Source of the DNA: Prostheceraeus crozeri | Lineage: Eukaryota; Platyhelminthes; Polycladida; Euryleptidae | Reading direction: 5' to 3' | NCBI GenBank assembly: GCA_907163375.1 | Contig: CAJQUW010009236.1 | Span: 1,116,001-1,180,000, forward strand | Length of the DNA: 64,000 nucleotides | Part shown: one piece after another, positions 41,621-49,183 of the stretch | Position numbering within the stretch: the stretch's first letter is position 1 | How the letters are laid out: the number at the start of each line of letters is the position of its first letter | The notes under the pieces: model-generated | Databases searched by the model: none | Seen by the model: the letters and a program-made list of their open reading frames with translations, nothing else | What the model was told of the DNA's origin: nothing | Made by a program: the position numbers and the translations under genes

Positions 41621-42967
41621 ATGAATTCTACAAATTCCGAAAATTTAATTAAATTGAACATTTCTAATTTAGATTTATTGAATTATCTCTTAAAAGTACA
41701 TAAAAACTCAAATTGTCAGCATATTGGAGGTGACATACAAAAAACATTAGAAAACTTTCCTGGCTTTAGTTGGAGTAAATATTCGAAAGAAAAACATCTT
41801 CCTGGTCATTCATATACCGGTCCAGGAACTCGATTAGATATAAGACTAGATGAGAATAATAATCCGAAACCAGGTGAAGAACCAATAAATAGAGTAGATG
41901 CCGCAGCTTACAGGCATGATTTAGCTTATCGAAATCATGATCTAAGTTCTCGACATGCAGCTGATAAGAAGATGATTCAAGAATTAGATAGTATTCAAAA
42001 TCCTACATTTAGAGAAAAAATTGAAAGAATGTTTGTTAAGAAAGCTTTACAAGCTAAAATATTATTCGGCCAGGGTTTAAATGAATCGACAGCAAAGCTG
42101 TCTGAGAGCAACGCTCGAACCTACGCGTCTGAAATGTCGAATGATCTAGGACGCTATGCGTCCGAAATCCACAAGGAATATAGAAGGCCTAAATATTTAT
42201 TGAAAGTAAAAGTATTTAATAAAGATGATATTTGGAGTGCTGATCTTATTCATATGCCGAATGAAAAAGATTATAAATACGCATTGACCGTTATAGATTT
42301 ATATACACGATACGCTTGGGTAAAGCCTTTAAAAAATAAAAGTGGTCTATCAGTTAAATATGCGTTTGAAGAAATCTTTAAAGAAAGTAAGAGAAAGCCA
42401 AAAAAATTGTTTGTTGATAAAGGATCGGAATTTTATAACCGAAACGTTCAGCCACTATTTGAAACAGACGAAAGTCATCGCCAAGGCTCAGTTTATTCAT
42501 CTGAAAATGCAGGGAAGGCCGTAGTGATAGAAAGATTCAATCGGACGTTAAAAAATAAATTATTCAAAAAATTTACTCAGCAAGGAAATCAGAAATGGTT
42601 AAAAATATTACCAGGAATTGTAGAGCAGTACAATAATAAAGTTCATTCAGGTATTGAAGAAACCCCAAAGAATGCTTCTGACGACCCTGATTTAATACGA
42701 AAGAAAATATTCGAAAATAATTATTCGAATGAGAGTAATCCGAATTTGCAGAAACTTAAGCCGAAATTTAAAATTGGAGATAGAGTTAGAATATTTAAAT
42801 ATAAGAATAAATTTGAAAAAGGCTTCGTCGGATACTGGACGAAAGAGATATTTGAAATTTCTAAAATAAATCAAAGTTATCCGATTACTTACGAAATCAA
42901 AGATTTAGATGATGAAGATATCAGAGGCCGATTTTATCAAAATGAATTACAACGAAGTGATTTTTAA
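41621..42967 (+). CDS. Phospholipase A2 domain fused to integrase core
   Basis: One intact 448-aa frame joins two domains. Residues about 58-125 match the parvovirus VP1-type PLA2: calcium-loop YTGPGT (65-70), the catalytic pair HD (99-100) in AYRHDLAY, and a supporting aspartate (D115) in HAADKKMI. Residues about 190-448 are a retroviral/Polinton integrase: D208 in WSADLI, D266 in FVDKGSEF, E304 in VIERFNRTLK (D-x37-E), then a basic C-terminal region with KFKIGDRVRIFKYK. The integrase N-terminal zinc-binding part is missing; in its place is a linker (about 154-187) made of GC-rich hairpin sequence. In other Polintons the two functions are separate genes. Either this is a working fusion, or a deletion joined two genes. 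The stop overlaps that of the convergent protease gene. Confidence 0.85.
   Translation: MNSTNSENLIKLNISNLDLLNYLLKVHKNSNCQHIGGDIQKTLENFPGFSWSKYSKEKHLPGHSYTGPGTRLDIRLDENNNPKPGEEPINRVDAAAYRHDLAYRNHDLSSRHAADKKMIQELDSIQNPTFREKIERMFVKKALQAKILFGQGLNESTAKLSESNARTYASEMSNDLGRYASEIHKEYRRPKYLLKVKVFNKDDIWSADLIHMPNEKDYKYALTVIDLYTRYAWVKPLKNKSGLSVKYAFEEIFKESKRKPKKLFVDKGSEFYNRNVQPLFETDESHRQGSVYSSENAGKAVVIERFNRTLKNKLFKKFTQQGNQKWLKILPGIVEQYNNKVHSGIEETPKNASDDPDLIRKKIFENNYSNESNPNLQKLKPKFKIGDRVRIFKYKNKFEKGFVGYWTKEIFEISKINQSYPITYEIKDLDDEDIRGRFYQNELQRSDF
42088..42163. repeat. Triloop hairpins at the PLA2-integrase junction
   Basis: gacagc-aaa-gctgtc (42088-42102), gagc-aac-gctc (42106-42116) and ggacgc-tat-gcgtcc (42149-42163) are all in frame, and the stretch is GC-rich within an AT-rich gene. 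Confidence 0.88.
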
Positions 42968-43428
42968 TTATCATTATTATTATTCAATTCTAACATAATA
43001 TCAAGAAATGGCACTCCTTCTTGCAATTTAAATAAAACATAAAGACATAATTGACCACAATAAGTTGTTCCCGGTTTTTGAATTTGAAATGTATTATAAA
43101 TTCCATTGCCAAGTATTTCTCTTACTTCATTCGTAGGTGGAAGCCCGTATGAGTCAAAATAATAATTATCTCCGTTTTTACTAAAGATACCTGCTGACCA
43201 ATGTACGCCTTTTTGGTCTGAAGTGTGAAGATTCGTTATGAAATTTACAGTTGAAACTTTGTTCCGGGAACTGAAGGTTCCTGTTGGCTTATTTTTGATC
43301 AATTGTAATTCGTCTCTCATTAGGACATGAAAATTCTTTATTCCCAATTGATTTGCGATTTTCTTTAGATCAAAATTCGTTGTTTTTTCTGTTCCATATA
43401 ATTTTAAAAACTCGATCAGGTCAGTCAT
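42964..43428 (-). CDS. Adenain-type cysteine protease (maturation protease)
   Basis: A 154-aa protein from the ATG at 43428, chosen because tttaaa precedes it as in the other genes of the element; an upstream ATG at 43470 would add 14 residues. The catalytic histidine is in VHWSA (H76), the acidic residue in YFDSYG (D92), and the cysteine in TYCGQLCLYVL (C124), in the order and spacing of adenovirus protease (C5 family). In adenoviruses this enzyme cleaves precursor virion proteins, and it is a core Polinton gene. Length is slightly short for the family. Its stop codon overlaps the integrase stop by three bases. Confidence 0.85.
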   Translation of the reverse strand: MTDLIEFLKLYGTEKTTNFDLKKIANQLGIKNFHVLMRDELQLIKNKPTGTFSSRNKVSTVNFITNLHTSDQKGVHWSAGIFSKNGDNYYFDSYGLPPTNEVREILGNGIYNTFQIQKPGTTYCGQLCLYVLFKLQEGVPFLDIMLELNNNNDN

Positions 43429-43442
43429 TTTAAATGAAACAA

Positions 43443-43641
43443 AAATCCAATTTGAAAATGCCATTGTCACTTTCAGTCTCCACGCAAATAAGTTGCAATA
43501 AATGTTACTACTTGTTACTTATGAAGTAGAGTCCAACATTTATATGAAAACAGAAATCCAATTTGAAAATGCCATTGTCATTTTCAGTCTCCACGCAAAT
43601 AAGTTGCAATAAGTGTTACTACTTGTTACTTATGAAGTAGA
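43443..43641. repeat. 88-bp direct repeat, two copies
   Basis: Copies at 43443-43530 and 43554-43641 differ at about two positions. They lie between the protease start and the next minus-strand gene. The near-identity points to a recent duplication, possibly of a promoter region. Confidence 0.9.
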
Positions 43642-43644
43642 ATT

Positions 43645-44423
43645 TCACGTTTGCAAGTCTTCAAATTCCTGCGTGAGTCCAGTATGTTGCGCAGGTTGTT
43701 GTTCAGTTTGTTGCACATTGGGTGAATCAAATATGGATTCTGCTAATCTTCGCTTTTCTTCTTCTTTCTCATGATCAATGAAATCTTCAAGATATGTAAA
43801 ATGCTTCATCACAAAGTAAATTGATAGAGAAGAATTGGCTAAGTTTGGATCGTTCTTTGATAATTTGAATAATTTGATCAGTAATGTCACATATGAACGT
43901 GAAAACTTTATTTTGTGGGTCTCATTTAACTCTTTCACGAATTTTGTATAATTCATATTAGACAATAACTTCAGTCGCTGAAGTACTTCTCCTTGCGAAA
44001 TATAGCAACGTAGAAGATTCCGATGTGTCATTTTCTCGAAAGCAATGAGTTTATTCAATGACCAGATGCACGATGAAACACTTAAAAAATCTTTTTGCTC
44101 GAGAAATACAGGTAAATTGCTGCTGTCAACATCCTTGAATGAATCTCAAATTATTTCAAACACTTCTCTCTTTTTATCTTCTTCGTTTCCACTCGTCTTC
44201 TGTTTCTTTCTTAGTGATTCAAGAATAAATTTTGTTGATATCGTTTTGAAGAAATCAAGATGGTCTGGTGAAATAAGAGGCACAACTTGATCCACGAAGC
44301 AACAAAATTCTCTCTATTTTGCTGACGGAAGACATTGCAAATGAGAACTTTGCTTTCTAGCGCACACGGAACAATGACAGGAGAGAGAGAAGTGAAAACA
44401 GCTGCCAGATGCTTTGGCGTCAT
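43645..44423 (-). pseudogene. Unrecognised gene near right end, frameshift and in-frame stop
   Basis: A frame from the ATG at 44423 runs to about 44290, then must shift by one base (net loss of a T near 44299-44303) to continue. A TGA follows near 44151-44153, after which the frame is open to 43645. The last 140 residues are helical and charged (KMTHRNLLRCYISQGEVLQ, then a KLFKLSKNDPNL region) and end in a glutamine-rich tail. I do not recognise the family. Its base composition is less AT-rich than the other genes of the element, so it may be a later acquisition. Confidence 0.5.
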
Positions 44424-44592
44424 GTGGTTGTGCTGACGTGCTAGTAAGAATTAAAACAACTTCCGTAACGTACAACTAAAATCTAATCGTATCACAAAGC
44501 TGTAGCAACTACTGGAATTGTAAGAACGCCAGATGAAATGACAATAGTGAGAGCGCCTAAAGAAATTGTTAAACATGCTCCAACGCCTTGTG

Positions 44593-44748
44593 TCACATTC
44601 TTAATTTATTATAATGTTCTAATCTAAGTAATAATTGAGATTCCTTATCTTTCATATAACGTACTCTATCTTTGTGTTTTGCAATATCCATTTCATATGA
44701 TAATGAAGGATATATTCTTGCGGTTCCTTCCACTTTTGTTTCTTCCAT
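44593..44748 (-). pseudogene. Truncated second copy of the terminal membrane-protein gene
   Basis: The start region matches the gene at the left end for about 50 codons, then a 22-bp deletion between two ttaaga repeats shifts the frame and ends it at once in TGA, giving 51 aa. Earlier there are in-frame length differences relative to the left copy (shorter between SLSYE and KHKDRVRY). Further homology continues, out of frame, to the inner edge of the repeat. It lacks the hydrophobic part in frame. Confidence 0.85.
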
Positions 44749-45075
44749 TTTTAAAGAAATATTATTAGTCACATGTTATATTTTAAAAACCTGAAAGATG
44801 GATAAAATTCATGAATTTGAAATTCTCAACTTTTATGATTTTCGGTGTCCTGGAACGGTCATGATTTTCAAGGTAAAAATTGTAATTCTCAAATTTTGAG
44901 ATTCTCAACTTTTATGATTTTCGGTGTCCTGGAACGGTCATGATTTTGGGGGTGAAAATTGTAATTCTCAAATTTGAGATTTTGAAAAATTTGAAAATTG
45001 GGTATTTTGAGACCGGCTAAATTTTTGAAATTTTGTTTTTTTGAAAATTTGTCACTACCTAATTTTCCCCCCTTC

Positions 45076-45086
45076 GGCCTTCGGCC
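45076..45086. repeat. Triloop hairpin in right terminal repeat
   Basis: ggcc-ttc-ggcc, a perfect hairpin that is only partly preserved at the left end (ggccgaaggg near 28568). Confidence 0.7.
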
Positions 45087-45157
45087 ACGTGAAATTTGAA
45101 GTCTACCAAAATTTTTGAAATTTTGATTTTTTGAAAATTTTGAAAAAACCCGCAAAA

Positions 45158-45216
45158 GTGTGACATCCGGCGCAAGCGAAGCAAAGCGAAGCGAAGCGTC
45201 GCGCCGGATGTCACAC
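45158..45216. repeat. Terminal hairpin, right end
   Basis: The same perfect 16-bp arms as at the left tip, with a 27-base loop, one cttcg pentamer shorter. Confidence 0.9.
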
Positions 45217-45233
45217 TATATACTACTGTTGTT

Positions 45234-48150
45234 AATTATATTCAGCAATTTTCTTCAATTCATCCTAATAAAACATGATAACTAAGATGAGCAAATGATG
45301 ATTGATGAACATGAACCACGCGTTCCGCTTCAGCAGCTTATCAAAGCAATTTATACTTACAATAAAAGTAATAAAATTGATAAAAGTAAAGGGAAAACAA
45401 TTTTTGTGACTTTGAATTATATATTTTGAACTTCATCATCAGAAGGTTCGGATAAATCTATTGATAGAATGAAAGTTAAATCTGCTGCGTTCTCTAGATG
45501 ATGATAAATACTTCCATGTTTGCTAAGTATTTGTGCATTGCACATGTGCATGCCATTTATTGTTTATTTAGGGAAATTCATACATGCACCACACATAAAG
45601 TACTAAAACAAAGCAACATACGCTTTAATGCACGAGGAAATCATCGAAAATAGCATTCCACCGCATCGAATTCGAAGCAAAAGTGTTTTTCAAGAACCGA
45701 CAGAAATCGACCATTCTGAAAAATGTGAGTAACGCCGAGCACCACTGAACTGATGACGTTATGGGAAGAGAATTAAATCGCATTTTACTCAACAGCTTTA
45801 TTGCACACGTCCAGAATGTTAATTAGACATTAAATATAGAGAGGCTGCCGATTTTAATGCACGTGTGTCGGTGGAACCCAGTAGTCGAGAAAAGGAACCG
45901 ACCTTCAGTCGGATTCTGTAGCTGGATTGGCCCAAGCAGGTAACTGAATGGACCTGCCAGTCACATTGGCTAGTAACCAATGCCAACTCCATGACTAGTA
46001 ACCATATTCATAAAAAAATAACCTTATTTTGAAAGCGCATACAGCGCGCATCCAAATGTGCTGACAAGTAGACGTGTGCAAAAATGATCCGAAACCGACT
46101 GTCAGATCGCATTCGCTCGGATTCATCTTCCTTTCTGCGGATTCGGATCGGATTCGTATTTTAAGTTTGAATAGTCGGATTGGATTAGCATTTACAAAAT
46201 TCCCAATTAATCTGACATCGTAGAATTCTGGTTGCTAAACAAAAAAAGCAAATATTTGGTTCGGATAATATTTTCAAATTTTCCAACTTAGCTTTACTAT
46301 TCTGTAAAAGTTGGCATCGCCTTTCCTCAGTCATCTTGCACAGTATATCGGGTGTTGTTTCTGTTTATCACAAGCCTACCCAAGCGTCTTGTTAATAGCG
46401 AGAATTGAATTACCAGAGATTTATTGGAATATTTCGCTAGGCGGCAATTTTCCTTACTGAATGTCTTACACCTTTTGTAGAGGGCAATGCAATATTTTAC
46501 GTTCTTGGAAGATAGAGGTGGATTCTCTTGTCTGTCTGTTGGATTTCAAACAAACATCGGAAAGTCTGCGCATTGTTTCTTTACTATAGATATTCACAAT
46601 ACAGCCGGCAAGTAACTTGCTCGTAAAACAGCTGCCGATTTCATAGGAACTATTTGACTGAGAGATCTTTTGCTTTTCGTAAAAGAAATGCTGCTTTTCT
46701 GTAGACTGAAACGCAGCATGATGTCCGAGGTTAACGCACGGAGTAGCTTTTATTACCAGTGCCGCATATAATGATAATGGATCAAGTATTGAATACCTAA
46801 AATAGATTCTGCACTTGTCCACAATACAAGTGAAATTTTCTTGTTTTCTGCCTTTTGAAAATCAAATTTATATCTTTTACCTCATATTAGATCATTCTTG
46901 TCATATAGGTACAATCGAAATTCAAAAAACAGCTGTATCTATCAATTTTATGCAAACTCGCAAGAAATGGAAAATCTTATGATGATCCATCTATTCTGTC
47001 CAATGCTGTAAATTACGAGACATCTAATGGGCCATAAATGCCATTAATGTAAGCAACAGTTGGCTATGCGTTGGAAGTAGATAGGACTGGAGATGAATTA
47101 CAGCGTAGAGTGCTAGGTAGCGCATGAACAGTCATATACCATGACCATAATAACGAAGAACAAGAGTATGGCGTTCAAATCTGGATGCTACATTGCTGCG
47201 ATTACATCTGCGTTCGTCGATTTGTCTACAGCATATTGCTATTTTGAAGAGTTATAATGTATGGGTTTATTCTGCTGTTAAGCTAATACTCGACATATTA
47301 GATCGCCCTATCTTTTGTACATTCTTGCACAAATTCATGTGCATTGTTGAAAGCAAAACCTAATAACAATAAACCGAAGAAGATGAGATCGTCAATCATT
47401 CAATGATAAACACGCAAACCTCTTATTTTTATTGGTCACCAGTTTCGAGTACCTTTGCCGATTATACAAGTGACATCCGTCGAACTGTGGTTTTGCCTCC
47501 GTCAACCTTAATGATGAAAGGAACCACGTACTCAATCTTTAAACGAAGATAAAGGGAAAGTTTAATACAAGTGTATTTTTATACATTAGCAATCACATGA
47601 GCAGCTCATTGTAATAGCAAAGAAACTTTATGACTTGCATCTGACTTCTAGACGAAAGCATGTAGGTCCTTTTTATGTACAATATTTACATGATTCTGAT
47701 GCAGACTATACGCTTGGCAGCATAGACTATTTGAGAAATTATTATGAATTTAAGCAAAAAGATATAATGCTCCTATGGAAATTGAATGGAAATGTGCGAC
47801 CTGAAATTGTAGACAGTGCTAAGATAAAAGTCCAAGCTCCTAATAACACTGTATTGATGAATGGAATTACATACAATATTTTAATAGACGTGTATGTGTG
47901 CTTATTATATTAGCCTGGATATGTGCATTTGTAATGGAATTGATAACATATACGAGGAAATGCAGTATACTCGCAGTATAACACGATACATTTGTACAAC
48001 GTCAACATTATACGGAAAGGCAATGGAAGATTAAAGGCTGATAAGTCAACATTTACAGTCTATGAACACGTATACATTGAAGGAGATTATTTTCCCTTTT
48101 TCCGTGTCAGCATGCTGTGCTCTTCTCGCACTTAAATTAGGTCATAATTT
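45234..48150. other. Intergenic, one atccgat repeat array
   Basis: No gene recognised over 2.9 kb. Near 46085-46205 lies an array of atccgat/cggattcgg motifs like the ends of the 3297-4415 element. A 92-codon frame near 47635-47913 has no recognisable family. Confidence 0.5.
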
Positions 48151-48154
48151 CCAT

Positions 48155-48173
48155 TTTCTTCTTGTTTTGTCAG
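48155..48173 (+). promoter_or_regulatory. Candidate 3' splice acceptor before GPCR copy 4
   Basis: Pyrimidine tract (ttcttcttgttttgt) and CAG, two bases before the ATG. Confidence 0.6.
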
Positions 48174-48175
48174 CT

Positions 48176-49183
48176 ATGGTGTGGAATGTCTACAACTTCA
48201 CTTTTTGTAATACTTCGTTTGCCGATGGGCATGACAGAGTGATCAGTCACATCTATGGAATTCTTGTTATCAGTATGTCAACGATTGGTATACTTGGCAA
48301 TGTAACCGTTATCCTGGCTATCGTGATGGACAAAGGACTCAAGTCAATCTCCAACATCCCTGTCGGTGCATTAGCTTTAGTTGATTGCTTAGCATTGTTG
48401 AACATGTCAATTCCTTCAGCCGTTAATTCGATAGCCGATTCATGTGTAACAAGTGGTTTCATGTGCTATGTATCATCCGTGATTGGATATTTGAACTGCC
48501 TTATATCCTTGTATTATATTACATACATCGCCATCAATCGATATTTCGCTGTCTGCAAACCTCAACTATATCGTGTATATTTCACTGCAAGGAAAACAAT
48601 AATACATCTAACTGGGTCAGCACTGCTTCTCGTTGTAACTGAATTTTTATGCGGTGTGTTACCTCCCTCTGATCCAATCATGAAATTTAAGTACAATAAT
48701 TTATATTCCTTTTGTGCAGTGATTATTGAAGTTCCACAAGTCATGCCTGTCTTATGTGCTTCATATTTGTTTATCCCTGATATCATCACAACGTATTGTT
48801 ATTGGCACATATATTCACGCTTGAAGACCACTTCCGAAAAAGTAGGTCATATCAAGAGTAGCAACAAAACCTTGAATGACAAACGAACTTTTAGAATGAT
48901 TTTTGCAACATTCATCATCACAAATATTTGTTGGCTACCAAATTTGATTACATTTTCAATTGATCAAAAGACTGAGGCTCCAAGACCGTGGGTTGTTGTA
49001 ACTCTAACGCTACTTTCCCTAAGTAGCAGCGTAAATCCAATCATTTATGCCATTTTGAACATGAATTTTCGTAGGGCTCTACAACGTGTACTGCTGCGCA
49101 CGTCTGGTCGGATTGCAATTGTAAGAGAATCAGTCGAAGCGACAGGTGAATCTAATGAAGGAACATATCAAGAAATTGTTTGA
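48176..49183 (+). CDS. Rhodopsin-class (class A) GPCR, tandem copy 4
   Basis: A 335-aa intact receptor. The frame extends upstream past the splice acceptor, but the start is placed at the ATG shared by all copies (MVWNVYNF). The N-terminal glycosylation sites, the TM1 GN pair, the TM2 aspartate, NRY after TM3, CWLP in TM6 and NPIIY in TM7 are all present. It diverges most from copy 1 in TM4, extracellular loop 2 and the start of TM7, where ligand contacts usually lie, which fits functional divergence after duplication. It is separated from the other three by the two large transposons. Ligand unknown. Confidence 0.9.
   Translation: MVWNVYNFTFCNTSFADGHDRVISHIYGILVISMSTIGILGNVTVILAIVMDKGLKSISNIPVGALALVDCLALLNMSIPSAVNSIADSCVTSGFMCYVSSVIGYLNCLISLYYITYIAINRYFAVCKPQLYRVYFTARKTIIHLTGSALLLVVTEFLCGVLPPSDPIMKFKYNNLYSFCAVIIEVPQVMPVLCASYLFIPDIITTYCYWHIYSRLKTTSEKVGHIKSSNKTLNDKRTFRMIFATFIITNICWLPNLITFSIDQKTEAPRPWVVVTLTLLSLSSSVNPIIYAILNMNFRRALQRVLLRTSGRIAIVRESVEATGESNEGTYQEIV

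Larger units (their letters stand above)
28421..45227. mobile_element. Polinton (Maverick) element, 16.8 kb
   Basis: Three features define it. A 6-bp direct repeat, gttgtt, flanks it at 28415-28420 and 45228-45233. Both termini read 5'-AGTAGTATATAGTGTGACATCC. Long inverted repeats of about 0.73 kb lie at the ends. Inside are the Polinton core genes: protein-primed PolB, retrovirus-like integrase, adenain-type protease, FtsK/HerA-like ATPase, penton and major capsid protein, so it has the equipment of a virus as well as of a transposon. Its AT content is clearly higher than the flanks. Almost all genes start in the context AAAA-ATG. Several reading frames are broken, so it is probably not autonomous as it stands. 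Confidence 0.95.
44497..45227. repeat. Polinton right terminal inverted repeat
   Basis: Reverse complement of the left end. The tip and the two 79-bp-type units (about 44824-44980) are conserved. The inner part carries a shortened copy of the start of the first gene, with a different set of indels. Confidence 0.92.

Noticed and set aside
44889..45155. 88-codon minus-strand frame within the right terminal repeat
   Set aside because: Made of the AT-rich subterminal repeats; not conserved as a frame at the left end.
28421..45227. Reassigned genetic code (TGA as an amino acid) in the Polinton
   Set aside because: TGA occurs in frame only at the penton and in the degraded passenger gene, while other genes have none; a TAA breaks the polymerase. 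Mutation is simpler.
47635..47913. 92-codon frame upstream of GPCR copy 4
   Set aside because: It looks somewhat protein-like, but has no ATG at its start, no splice context I could define and no recognised family.
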